A DNA stretch of 58,425 bases, taken from NCBI GenBank assembly GCA_947492885.1, contig CANLPK010000008.1, positions 1 to 58,425 of the forward strand. Reading direction: 5' to 3'. Every line of letters begins with the position of its first letter. The stretch's first letter is position 1. A program made the position numbers and the translations under genes. Below the pieces are notes generated by a model. The model had not been told where the DNA came from and did no database searches. It worked only from the letters and a program-made list of their open reading frames with translations. Origin of the DNA: Bacteroidota bacterium (GTDB lineage: Bacteria; Bacteroidota; Bacteroidia; UKL13-3). Positions 28,264 to 36,225 of the stretch are shown piece by piece.

Positions 28264-29226
28264 TCAAATATATGTATTATAACCTAAATATGAAATATTT
28301 GATTTTTCGTTTATAGAGAATTTATTCTCACTTCGTTGCATGGTTAGTTTTAAATCGGTATGCACATGCGAAGGGAAGAAAAAATCCTGTAGTAATTTCA
28401 ATAATTGGTGTCCTTCACCCAAAGGTAAAAAGGAATGAAAATCCTTGGCCGTGAGGGGTCCGATATGTATTTCAAGATGTGGAATAGAGAGCACAAATGA
28501 ATTGCCCAATACGCTATCAAGTCCAAGCGTCATTTGATTCAATCGTTGCTCATTTTCAAAATTGATTACATGGGTTCGTTGCGTGTATTTCAATAAAACG
28601 TTCACTCCTAAAACTGATTGCATTACCTTCTCTAACTTTTCAATATCACCTCTTAAATGATGCGCCAATGGCAGATAATGCATCAATAAATTAATCTGCT
28701 TAGAAGTAAGCGTATGCATTACGCGCCATATTTGCTGAAGTAGTTTTTTGTTGGCGTTGGTGGTAAAACCTTGTATGGCCGATTTCTCTCGCTTTTCTAG
28801 TAATACTTGTAAGTTGAAAAATTCATTCTCAAAAGGAGCGAAGAACTTTCTTGCAAATCCTTCTTCTTGACGATGTTTTTTAAGTTCCTCCATCACGTCG
28901 CCTTTTTTAGCAGCGCGACTTCTTAAGGAAGGTTGGTGAAAAAGACCTTCGGGAAGGGCATCGTAAAGTCCATCACGACTCAGTTCTAGCACAATCTCCT
29001 CGGCTTCATCAGGCAATACATTTTCCGGATAACTTACCTCTTGGATATCTTTCCTTACAGGGCGAAGAAAAGCTCCTACATGATGGGTGAGAATTTCGTT
29101 TTGGGAAAAATGATTTTCATGCAGTTCACCCACAATAACCTCCGCTTTGATGTCAGCGTTGAAATTGGTAATTACTTCTTTTAGTTTTTTGAACTTTTCC
29201 AAGGCAGGGTTTTTAAAAGCAAGCAA
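28264..29226 (-). CDS. tssG: TssG-like baseplate protein, first gene of the type VI operon
   Basis: 320 residues as the longest frame, starting at a TTG (29226); no in-frame ATG occurs in the first 100 codons, so the true start is uncertain (a TTG at 29202 is an alternative). Seen: ELSRDGLYDALPEGLFHQPS (about 79-98); ARKFFAPFENEFFNLQVLLEKRE, corresponding to the ARNFFxxFxHR region of TssG; and LEIHIGPLTAKDFHSFLPLG with the IGPL...F..FLP signature of the TssG C-terminus. Known: TssG with TssF forms the baseplate wedge that TssK binds. No tssF is adjacent. A TAAGTTTG box overlaps the proposed start (29231-29224), which argues for a slightly later start. Confidence 0.65.
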   Translation of the reverse strand: MLAFKNPALEKFKKLKEVITNFNADIKAEVIVGELHENHFSQNEILTHHVGAFLRPVRKDIQEVSYPENVLPDEAEEIVLELSRDGLYDALPEGLFHQPSLRSRAAKKGDVMEELKKHRQEEGFARKFFAPFENEFFNLQVLLEKREKSAIQGFTTNANKKLLQQIWRVMHTLTSKQINLLMHYLPLAHHLRGDIEKLEKVMQSVLGVNVLLKYTQRTHVINFENEQRLNQMTLGLDSVLGNSFVLSIPHLEIHIGPLTAKDFHSFLPLGEGHQLLKLLQDFFFPSHVHTDLKLTMQRSENKFSINEKSNISYLGYNTYI

Positions 29227-29231
29227 ACTTA
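29224..29231 (-). promoter_or_regulatory. Possible -7 box (TAAGTTTG) of the type VI operon
   Basis: Minus-strand exact TAnnTTTG match at the head of the ten-gene run. It overlaps the farthest-upstream TTG start, so if it is real, transcription begins near 29217 and translation must start further in. The rest of the 117-base gap up to the MBL gene is AT-rich and lacks other signals. Confidence 0.3.
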
Positions 29232-29343
29232 TAAAATATTACACAATATCACTGCCTATTTTTCCTAATTTTTAGAATTTGAAACCCATTAATGTCAATG
29301 AGGAATCTCTTTTAAGTTATTATTAAATTTTTTCGTGAATAAA

Positions 29344-29988
29344 TTAGCCACGAATAAAAGGATTGTGCATCATTTCATACCCTACACTCGTTGCATCTCC
29401 ATGGCCACTGAAGATGGTGGTTTGAGGAGGTAAGGTGTAAATTTGGTTCTGAATGGTATTTAAGAGGGTTTGATGATTTCCTCCTGGTAAGTCGGTACGA
29501 CCAATACTTCCCATAAATATTACATCACCACTTAAAATAAAAAGTTCTTTAGGGTAATAAAAGCTAACATGACCCTGACTATGGCCTGGGGTAAACAATA
29601 TTTGGAGACTTTCATCACCGATATCAATCGAGGTGTTTTCCTTCAGCGTTTTTTGTGGAATGGGCGATTTGCTTAGGTCGATGCCCCACATGCTACTATT
29701 TTCAATGGTTTTTTCGAAAGTGAATAAATCCAATTCATGAATTTCAGGTACTAGGCCATACTTCTTAAAACAAGCCTCATTACCCATGATATGATCGATA
29801 TGGGCATGTGTATTTAAAAGCCTTATTACCTTGAATTCATTGGCTTCTATGAATTTATAAAGGGCATTGTCTTCTTCAGGATATTGATTTCCAGCATCGA
29901 TAATTACCGCTTCCTTTGTATCGGTATGGTATACTATATAGGTGTTCTCCTGAATAAAATTAAAAGTGAAACATTTGACTGCTAACAT
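29344..29988 (-). CDS. MBL-fold metallo-hydrolase (glyoxalase II-like)
   Basis: 214 residues, a single metallo-beta-lactamase domain. Seen: the zinc motif THAHIDH (residues about 60-66), TPGHSQGHVSFYY (third ligand His), the bridging Asp in LSGDVIF, the GSIGRTDLPGG loop, and a final His in FSGHGDATS. Known: this subgroup hydrolyses thioesters such as S-lactoylglutathione, or acts on related thiols; many Bacteroidota members are of unknown substrate. The ATG at 29988 lies only 5 bases downstream of a TATATTTG promoter box, suggesting a leaderless or nearly leaderless message. The gene precedes the type VI operon in the same direction, but the 117-base gap argues for separate control. Confidence 0.87.
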   Translation of the reverse strand: MLAVKCFTFNFIQENTYIVYHTDTKEAVIIDAGNQYPEEDNALYKFIEANEFKVIRLLNTHAHIDHIMGNEACFKKYGLVPEIHELDLFTFEKTIENSSMWGIDLSKSPIPQKTLKENTSIDIGDESLQILFTPGHSQGHVSFYYPKELFILSGDVIFMGSIGRTDLPGGNHQTLLNTIQNQIYTLPPQTTIFSGHGDATSVGYEMMHNPFIRG

Positions 29989-29993
29989 GGGGG

Positions 29994-30001
29994 CAAATAT
30001 A
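29994..30001 (-). promoter_or_regulatory. Bacteroidota -7 promoter box (TATATTTG) of the MBL hydrolase
   Basis: Minus-strand exact TAnnTTTG match ending 5 bases before the ATG at 29988, so transcription would begin at or next to the start codon. Confidence 0.45.
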
Positions 30002-30138
30002 ATTTTTTAGGTGCAGCATTGTATTCGAATACTGAATTGCTCTGAAATTGCTATTGATAGCAGTCACAAAAAAATTTTTGTTTCTTATTTTTAAAATGCG
30101 GTTATTTGCACTTTAACCTTAATAACCATTATAGAATC

Positions 30139-30375
30139 ATGTCAGACATTGCAACCAAAGTAAAAAACATTATTGTTGAAAAATTAGGCGTAGAAGAAGC
30201 TGAAGTTACTCCTGAGGCAAGTTTCACTAACGACTTAGGTGCCGATTCACTCGATACCGTTGAGTTGATTATGGAATTCGAAAAGGAATTCAACATTGCT
30301 ATACCTGATGATCAGGCTGAGAAAATTGGCACCGTAGGCGATGCAATCAAATACATCGAGGGCGCTTCAAAATAA
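30139..30375 (+). CDS. acpP: Acyl carrier protein
   Basis: 78 residues from the ATG at 30139 (the frame is open 33 bases further up, but [12 protein letters not shown] is the standard AcpP start). Seen: [15 protein letters not shown] with Ser37 as the phosphopantetheine attachment site, and the acidic helices [15 protein letters not shown]-type typical of fatty-acid ACP. Known: it carries growing acyl chains in type II fatty-acid synthesis. fabF follows 79 bases later and rnc after that, an order very common in bacteria. A TTTG (30077-30080) 20 bases before GTTATTTG (30101-30108) may be the promoter, with an imperfect -7 half. Confidence 0.97.
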   Translation: MSDIATKVKNIIVEKLGVEEAEVTPEASFTNDLGADSLDTVELIMEFEKEFNIAIPDDQAEKIGTVGDAIKYIEGASK

Positions 30376-30395
30376 TTTTTTTCAAACAAAACTCA

Positions 30396-30441
30396 CCTTC
30401 CTATCCCTTCCATTTTAAATGGAGGGGGAGGTTAAGGAAGG
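30396..30441. repeat. Imperfect palindrome between acpP and fabF
   Basis: Seen: CCTTCC...TTCCATTTTAAATGGAGG...GGAAGG. The perfect inner core TCCATTT-T-AAATGGA (30409-30423) is flanked by pyrimidine- then purine-rich arms that pair imperfectly. The core TTCCATTnTAAATGGA recurs at 40730-40746. It could fold as an RNA hairpin in the acpP-fabF message and attenuate or protect it, or be a dispersed intergenic repeat. Confidence 0.6.
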
Positions 30442-30454
30442 AAATTCTAACATT

Positions 30455-31708
30455 ATGGAGCTCAAAAGAGTAGTAGTAACTGGTTTAGGCGCACTAACCC
30501 CCATCGGTAATACCGTGGAAGAATACTGGTCAAATCTAGAAAAAGGTGTGAGTGGCGTTGCTCCTATTACTCATTTCGATTGCTCGAAATTCAAAACCCG
30601 CTTTGCTGGTGAGGTGAAGAATTTTGATATTTTAAAATATATGGAGAAAAAGGATGCGCGAAAGCTCGACCTCTTTTCTCAATATGCCGTAGCCTGTGCC
30701 GATGATGCTGTGCTTGATGCCGGAATTGAAGCTGCAGGAATTAATAAAGACCGTATCGGTGTGATTTGGGGTACCGGTATCGGTGGACTCGCCACCTTCT
30801 TTAGAGAAGTGATGGAGTTTGCTAAAGGTGATGGAACACCTCGATTCAATCCATTTTTTATTCCCATGATGATCGGTGATATTTCTGCCGGTCATATTTC
30901 TATGCGTCACGGTTTCCGTGGCCCCAATTATGTAACAACTTCTGCATGTGCTTCTAGCAATAATGCCCTCATCGATGCATTCACCTATATCCGTTTAGGA
31001 AAGGCTGATGTAATGATTTCAGGGGGTAGCGAAGCGGCCGTTAATGAGCCTTCTGTAGGTGGATTTAATGCCATGAAAGCCTTGTCGGAACGCAACGATA
31101 GCCCCGAAACAGCTTCTCGTCCATTTGATATGGAAAGAGATGGTTTTGTTATTGGTGAAGGTGGTGGTGCCCTAGTTCTTGAAGAACTTGAACATGCCAA
31201 AGCTCGTGGCGCTAAAATTTATGCAGAACTAGCAGGCTCTGGAATGAGCGCCGATGCGTATCACTTAACCGCCCCACATCCTGATGGATTGGGCGTTGTA
31301 TTGGTACTTAATGAAGCTTTGCGTGATGCAGGAATTACACCAGCAGATATTGATTATATCAATGTTCACGGTACTTCAACCCCTCTAGGTGATATCGCAG
31401 AATTGAAAGCAATCACCAAAGTTTTTGGTGAGCAAGTTTATAACTTAAATATTAGTAGTACCAAGTCGATGACGGGCCATCTATTAGGTGGAGCAGGGGC
31501 TGTTGAAGCCATCGCATCTGTTTTGGCGGTTTATAAAAATATTATTCCTCCAACCATCAATCATTTCACCGACGACCCAAATATTGACCCACGTCTTAAT
31601 CTTACTTTTAATAAAGCACAGTATCGTAATGTTAACTATGCTATTAGTAATTGCTTTGGATTTGGAGGTCATAATGCTACTGTGATATTTAAAAAATACA
31701 CCGATTAA
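30455..31708 (+). CDS. fabF: Beta-ketoacyl-ACP synthase II
   Basis: 417 residues from the ATG at 30455 (12 codons of open frame lie upstream in the palindrome and are not expected to be translated). Seen: the N-terminal MELKRVVVTGLGALTPIG; the catalytic triad Cys165 in TTSACASSNN, His305 in NVHGTSTPLGD and His342 in KSMTGHLLGGAGA; and the closing NCFGFGGHNATVIF. Known: it condenses malonyl-ACP with acyl-ACP in chain elongation in the cytoplasm. All catalytic residues are present and the length is standard. It sits between acpP and rnc. Confidence 0.97.
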   Translation: MELKRVVVTGLGALTPIGNTVEEYWSNLEKGVSGVAPITHFDCSKFKTRFAGEVKNFDILKYMEKKDARKLDLFSQYAVACADDAVLDAGIEAAGINKDRIGVIWGTGIGGLATFFREVMEFAKGDGTPRFNPFFIPMMIGDISAGHISMRHGFRGPNYVTTSACASSNNALIDAFTYIRLGKADVMISGGSEAAVNEPSVGGFNAMKALSERNDSPETASRPFDMERDGFVIGEGGGALVLEELEHAKARGAKIYAELAGSGMSADAYHLTAPHPDGLGVVLVLNEALRDAGITPADIDYINVHGTSTPLGDIAELKAITKVFGEQVYNLNISSTKSMTGHLLGGAGAVEAIASVLAVYKNIIPPTINHFTDDPNIDPRLNLTFNKAQYRNVNYAISNCFGFGGHNATVIFKKYTD

Positions 31709-31718
31709 AAAATACCCT

Positions 31719-31726
31719 TATTTTTG
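31719..31726 (+). promoter_or_regulatory. Bacteroidota -7 promoter box (TATTTTTG) directly before rnc
   Basis: Exact TAnnTTTG match in the 24-base gap between fabF and rnc. It ends 6 bases before the ATG at 31733, so any transcript from it would be leaderless. rnc could also be read from the upstream fab operon. Confidence 0.35.
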
Positions 31727-31732
31727 TTTCGT

Positions 31733-32464
31733 ATGATAAAGTACCTCTTATCTATTTTATCAAATACGGAAAAGGAACTTCGAAAAGAAATTTATCGAAT
31801 CACAGGAGTACGACCAATAAATCTTAAATTATACCAACAAGCATTTCGGCATTCATCTGCCTCAACAAAAATTGAAGGCACAAAAATAAAAAACAGTAAC
31901 GAACGCCTCGAATATCTTGGAGATGCCATTCTTAATGCCGTTGTAGCCCAATTGCTTTTTTTGAAATTCCCTTTTAAAGACGAAGGTTTCCTCACCCAAT
32001 TGAGAAGCAAAATTGTGAGTAGAGAACAACTCAACAATATTGCAAAAAAGACGGGAATCACGGAGCTCGTCGACATAGATAAAAAAATGGGTCATAACCG
32101 CTCCCGACTTAAAAGTATGCCTGGCAATACTTTAGAAGCATTTTTAGGGGCACTCTTCTTAGATAAGGGATATAATACTACGGAGAAATACATCTCGCAA
32201 AAATTATTGGCGGTGTACCTCGATATTGATGCTCTGGTGCATACAGAAACCAATTTCAAGAGTAAGATTATTAATTGGTGTCAGAAAGAAGGCAAGACCA
32301 TTGTATTTGAAAATATCGATACCCTTGTTGGGCAACACAATCAAAAGCAATTTAAGATTCAAGTAATAATCGATGAGCAATCGTACGGTATTGGCTTGGA
32401 TTATAACAAGCGAAAAGCCGAACAAGAGGCTGCCGAGAAATCGTGCGAAATGCTGAAACTATAG
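31733..32464 (+). CDS. rnc: Ribonuclease III
   Basis: 243 residues from the ATG at 31733 (a TTG 9 bases upstream is in frame). Seen: the RNase III signature NERLEYLGDAILNAVVAQLLF with Glu60 and Asp64, the C-terminal acidic pair in TLEAFLGALFLDKGY, and a dsRNA-binding domain in the last 70 residues ending RKAEQEAAEKSCEMLKL. Known: it cuts double-stranded RNA in rRNA maturation and mRNA turnover. It is the third gene of the acpP-fabF-rnc cluster and is convergent with the subtilase, 10 bases apart. Confidence 0.95.
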   Translation: MIKYLLSILSNTEKELRKEIYRITGVRPINLKLYQQAFRHSSASTKIEGTKIKNSNERLEYLGDAILNAVVAQLLFLKFPFKDEGFLTQLRSKIVSREQLNNIAKKTGITELVDIDKKMGHNRSRLKSMPGNTLEAFLGALFLDKGYNTTEKYISQKLLAVYLDIDALVHTETNFKSKIINWCQKEGKTIVFENIDTLVGQHNQKQFKIQVIIDEQSYGIGLDYNKRKAEQEAAEKSCEMLKL

Positions 32465-32474
32465 TGGTTTAAGC

Positions 32475-34100
32475 CTATTGTTTTCCGGCTTTCATGGTGG
32501 TAGCCAACTTCACCGCATTGTATACATTCACAATACCTCCACTTTTACAAAGTTTCTTATAAGTGGTTTTCGATGGCTTCAATTCTTTTCCTTTCTCATC
32601 CGCTTTCTCTTGTGCGTCGTCATCCATAGGCTTTTCTACTTTTCCAGGTACTTTGGTAACTGTACTCAATAAAATTACTTTTACTTGCTCGGCAGTGAGG
32701 TCGGGGAAATAAGCACGTAGCAAGGCAGCACAACCGGCTACAACAGGCGATGCCATACTGGTTCCTTGCATTGATTGATACGTATTATCAGGGGTGGTTG
32801 AATAAATTTCAGTTCCTGGTGCAAATAAATCTACAGCCTTCTTTCCATAATTACTAAATGGAGCAGGTTGCATATTGGGCTGTGAAGCACCTACCTCAAT
32901 CCACGCCTTGGCTTGTCCACTATGATCGGCATAATCGCGAGTTGGGAAATGCTGTTTGCCTTTCAAATTATAGCCTTCGTTACCAGCTGCATGTACAATC
33001 AACACGTCGCGGTTCATGGCGTATTTCACGGCTTCATCTACGGCTGCCTTATTGGTTCCATAATATTTTCCGAAACTCATATTGATAATTTTTGCTCCAT
33101 TATCAACGGCATATCTTATTGCGTTGGCAACATCCTTATCACGCTCATCGCCATTGGGCACACATCGAACCACCATTATTTTAATATGATTGCAAATGCC
33201 ATCCATCCCTAAACTATTATCTCTCACGGCACCAATAATACCTGCAACGTGGGTGCCATGTGAGGCATCAGGTCCTTTTACTTCATTATTGCCGTACTTA
33301 CGCTCGTTGATATTAGCATAATCATCACCAACTAAACTTGCACGGGGGTCATAATCAATATTTAATTGATACTTATATTCAGCTTCAAAATGCTCAAGCG
33401 CACCTTTCAACTCTTCATCGAAATTGATATCTTCTAGCTTGCCTCCATTAGCAATTATATTATGGAAGATATTCAATACCAGTGCGGTTTTGGTGTCCTC
33501 CGATTTGTAACCAGCAATATCGTCGTTCGAAATTTTATCTTTTCCTAGTTCTTTTTGTAAGGCATGTAATGACTCTAAAAAATTATGATAGGTTTCATAA
33601 TTTGATTTTGCCTTTTCATATTTTGATATAAACTCAGCTCTTAACTTTACGTATTGCTTGTACTCTGCTTTCTTTTCCGAAGGTACTGACGAAGGATCCA
33701 TCCCAGCATATTTCTTTTTTAAGTCGCGATACATGCGGGTTAGTTCCATATTATCATACTCAACAGTTCCATTGACACCGCCAATAAAATCCCAACCATT
33801 AATATCATCGATATATCCATTATCATCATCATCAATGCCATTGCCTATAACTTCACGTGAATTCACCCACATATTATCCTTTAAATCTTCATGCAACGGA
33901 TCGGTTCCTCCATCGATAACCGCCACAATTACATCTTGGGCTTTGCGGTCTTTCAAAAGTTCTTTAATGGCTTTGTCGGCACTCACGCCAGCTACGCCAT
34001 CTTTGGTATAGTCGAGATTAAACCAACGGTCGGGGGCCTTTTGAGCAACGGTTGAGACAAGCAAACATAGAGATAGTAGGAGGCTAAGAATGAATTTCAT
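32475..34100 (-). CDS. Secreted subtilisin-like serine protease (S8)
   Basis: 541 residues. Seen: signal peptide MKFILSLLLSLCLLVSTVAQ; catalytic Asp63 in AVIDGGTDPLHEDL; His281 in ASHGTHVAGIIGA; the oxyanion Asn in HAAGNEG; and Ser448 in GTSMASPVVAG. The Asp-to-His spacing is about 218 residues, against about 35 in subtilisin; the extra segment (about 110-250) is helical and charged (KKYAGMDPSSVPSEKKAEYKQY). There is no inhibitor-type propeptide and no T9SS sorting domain, so it is probably periplasmic. Known: the family hydrolyses peptides of broad specificity. The C-terminus carries a KADEKGKELKPSKTTYKKL tail. It is monocistronic. Confidence 0.92.
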   Translation of the reverse strand: MKFILSLLLSLCLLVSTVAQKAPDRWFNLDYTKDGVAGVSADKAIKELLKDRKAQDVIVAVIDGGTDPLHEDLKDNMWVNSREVIGNGIDDDDNGYIDDINGWDFIGGVNGTVEYDNMELTRMYRDLKKKYAGMDPSSVPSEKKAEYKQYVKLRAEFISKYEKAKSNYETYHNFLESLHALQKELGKDKISNDDIAGYKSEDTKTALVLNIFHNIIANGGKLEDINFDEELKGALEHFEAEYKYQLNIDYDPRASLVGDDYANINERKYGNNEVKGPDASHGTHVAGIIGAVRDNSLGMDGICNHIKIMVVRCVPNGDERDKDVANAIRYAVDNGAKIINMSFGKYYGTNKAAVDEAVKYAMNRDVLIVHAAGNEGYNLKGKQHFPTRDYADHSGQAKAWIEVGASQPNMQPAPFSNYGKKAVDLFAPGTEIYSTTPDNTYQSMQGTSMASPVVAGCAALLRAYFPDLTAEQVKVILLSTVTKVPGKVEKPMDDDAQEKADEKGKELKPSKTTYKKLCKSGGIVNVYNAVKLATTMKAGKQ

Positions 34101-34181
34101 TATAAAAAATTATGGGGGTTAAAAAATCGATGTAAATTTATGCTTTTTATAGCACTCCTTTCGGGGGATTTTACAACATCG

Positions 34182-34745
34182 TTAGTCGATATCGGTGACT
34201 CCGCCACTAACAATGAACGACATGGTTTGTGTGGCATTTTTTTCCACGAGGCGCACTTTCTCCTTCTTCACAATCAACAAATCGCCCATCATACCATAGC
34301 TTTTAGGGCAATATACACTCATGTAATCGGGCATATCGAAACGCGAAAGTTCTTTCTGTGTTACGAATCCAAGTTTGTAAACGCCTTCATGTAATTCAAT
34401 CATCACTGGCTCGGTAAACTTTCGTTTCTCACCTACAAAGGCTTCCATAAAATCTTTGATGAGATTGTAAATATACTTTACTCCAGGAGTGCGTTCCAAT
34501 AGATCGTTAATGAACTCTAGGATGGTTTGTCCAAAGAGTAGATTTCCTAAATAACCAATGGCTGTAACCGATGTAATGATTACCACAAACCCAAGCCCAT
34601 AGTCCAATGGTATGATATCATCAATGGTGTGAAATATTTTTAGAATGATATAAAACGATAACCCAACGGGGAGCACAAAGAGCAGCCCTCGTAAGAAATA
34701 GGTTAATAGTCGGCGGGCTATCCAGCGGTAGCTAAATGTGCTCAT
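34182..34745 (-). CDS. DUF502 family membrane protein
   Basis: 187 residues. Seen: two membrane helices (LRGLLFVLPVGLSFYIILKIF, about 18-38, and YGLGFVVIITSVTAIGYLGNLLF, about 49-71), then LLERTPGVKYIYNLIKDFMEAF, the family signature, and a soluble beta-rich end with YMSVYCPKSYGMMGDLLIVKKEKV. Known: DUF502 is a widespread uncharacterised family of about 200 residues. No function is proposed. It starts 9 bases after the purD stop, so it is the second gene of a purD transcript. Confidence 0.88.
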   Translation of the reverse strand: MSTFSYRWIARRLLTYFLRGLLFVLPVGLSFYIILKIFHTIDDIIPLDYGLGFVVIITSVTAIGYLGNLLFGQTILEFINDLLERTPGVKYIYNLIKDFMEAFVGEKRKFTEPVMIELHEGVYKLGFVTQKELSRFDMPDYMSVYCPKSYGMMGDLLIVKKEKVRLVEKNATQTMSFIVSGGVTDID

Positions 34746-34754
34746 GATTTGTTA

Positions 34755-36029
34755 TTAAATTAAGTCGTTCCCAATATCGTTGCGAAAATATTTTCCTTCG
34801 TATTGTATTTTTTCGGCAGCAGCCTTCGATAGCGTGGCCGCGTCATCAATTGTATTTGCAAGCGATGTGATAGCAAGTACACGACCACCATTGGTTACCA
34901 CATCTTGATTATGCATTGTGGTACCAGCATGAAATAAATGACTGCCTTGTATCTGATCAAAACCTGTTATTACTTTTCCTTTTACATAATCTTCTGGATA
35001 CCCACCCGATACTAAGAATACAGTCACCGCCGTTTCTTCAGCAATCTCTATATTTAGTTCATTTACAGTAGTATTTGCAACTGCTTGAAACACTTTTACA
35101 ATATCAGTTTTTAGTCGAGGAACGATCACTTCGGTTTCTGGGTCACCCAATCGGCAATTGAATTCAATCACATACGGTTCTCCATTCATATTCATCAACC
35201 CAACAAATAAAAAGCCTTTATAGGTAATTCCTTGCTGATTGAGTCCATGAAGTAACGGACCTACAACACGGTTTTCCACTTTCTTTAAAAATGTTGCATC
35301 GGCAAAGGGTACCGGGCTTACAGCTCCCATCCCTCCTGTATTTAGGCCAGTATCGCCAACTCCAATTCGTTTGTAATCTTTCGCACTTGGAAGTAATTTA
35401 TAAGAGGTGCCATCGGTTACTACAAATACGGATAACTCAATGCCTTGTAAAAATTCTTCAATTACTACTTTGGCTCCAGCATCTCCAAACTTATGATCTT
35501 GCAGCATCGCAGTAAACTCTAATATCGCCTCTTCTATGGTAGCACAAATGAGCACACCCTTACCAGCAGCAAGTCCATCGGCCTTCAATACGATTGGCAC
35601 CGAATGTGTTTTTAAATATTCAATACCTGCTTCAAAATTAACATTGGTGAAAGTGGCATATTTCGCAGTAGGGATATGGCAATCGTCCATTATCTTTTTG
35701 CTGAAATCCTTGCTGCCTTCGAGTTGTGCCGCTACTTTGTTGGGGCCTATGATTGGAATCTGACGTAGCAAATTGTCATCTAGGAAATAATCAACAATCC
35801 CTTTTACCAAAGGTGTTTCAGGCCCCACAACGACCATCTCAATGGCGTATTCAATACAGGCACTTTTGATTGCATCAAAATCCGAATCGCCAAAGTCAAG
35901 ATTTATTGCAATGCCTTGTGTGCCCGCATTTCCTGGGGCTACATATAATTTACTGCATAGGGCCGATTGTATTATTTTCCATGCTATGGCATGTTCTCTG
36001 CCCCCGCTTCCCAACAACAAAATATTCAT
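34755..36029 (-). CDS. purD: Phosphoribosylamine-glycine ligase (GAR synthetase)
   Basis: 424 residues from the ATG at 36029; the frame stays open 90 bases upstream, but MNILLLGSGGREHA is the conserved N-terminus. Seen: ATP-grasp features including VLKADGLAAGKGVLIC, VVIEEFLQGIELSVFVVTDG, LNTGGMGAVSPVPF and VIEFNCRLGDPETEVIVPRL. Known: it joins glycine to phosphoribosylamine with ATP, step 2 of purine synthesis. A TATCTTTG promoter box ends 5 bases before the ATG, so the message is probably leaderless. DUF502 follows in the same operon. Confidence 0.96.
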   Translation of the reverse strand: MNILLLGSGGREHAIAWKIIQSALCSKLYVAPGNAGTQGIAINLDFGDSDFDAIKSACIEYAIEMVVVGPETPLVKGIVDYFLDDNLLRQIPIIGPNKVAAQLEGSKDFSKKIMDDCHIPTAKYATFTNVNFEAGIEYLKTHSVPIVLKADGLAAGKGVLICATIEEAILEFTAMLQDHKFGDAGAKVVIEEFLQGIELSVFVVTDGTSYKLLPSAKDYKRIGVGDTGLNTGGMGAVSPVPFADATFLKKVENRVVGPLLHGLNQQGITYKGFLFVGLMNMNGEPYVIEFNCRLGDPETEVIVPRLKTDIVKVFQAVANTTVNELNIEIAEETAVTVFLVSGGYPEDYVKGKVITGFDQIQGSHLFHAGTTMHNQDVVTNGGRVLAITSLANTIDDAATLSKAAAEKIQYEGKYFRNDIGNDLI

Positions 36030-36034
36030 GGCGG

Positions 36035-36042
36035 CAAAGATA
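36035..36042 (-). promoter_or_regulatory. Bacteroidota -7 promoter box (TATCTTTG) of purD
   Basis: Minus-strand exact TAnnTTTG match, 5 bases before the start codon, which places the predicted transcript start on or next to the ATG. Confidence 0.5.
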
Positions 36043-36198
36043 CGAAATGAGAAGTTGTTGAAGGGTGGTTTAGTCCAAATTGAAGTAGGTAAAGCAGCCC
36101 TAAATTTAACACTAACCAATAGATTTACAATGAATCAAGGGTGCTTTTTTAAATTTTAGACCATGAAACCAACCTGTCACTTTATTCGATATTACCCC

Positions 36199-36206
36199 TA
36201 TCTTTG
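36199..36206 (+). promoter_or_regulatory. Bacteroidota -7 promoter box (TATCTTTG) of the tolC-hlyD operon
   Basis: Exact TAnnTTTG match (TATCTTTGCA), 19 bases before the TolC ATG at 36226. This decides that start against the ATG at 36163, which lies upstream of the promoter. Confidence 0.5.
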
Positions 36207-36225
36207 CAAACCAAAATTATTGAGC

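Noticed and set aside
14956-29226. Reading the operon as a prophage or extracellular contractile system
   Set aside because: TssN, TssO and a TssR-like protein with membrane segments and signals fit a membrane-anchored type VI system; no phage structural gene is present.
29332-29354. Inverted repeat TTCGTG/CACGAA at the end of the MBL gene as a terminator
   Set aside because: The stem is short and AT-rich, overlaps the stop codon, and is followed by A rather than T on the transcribed strand.
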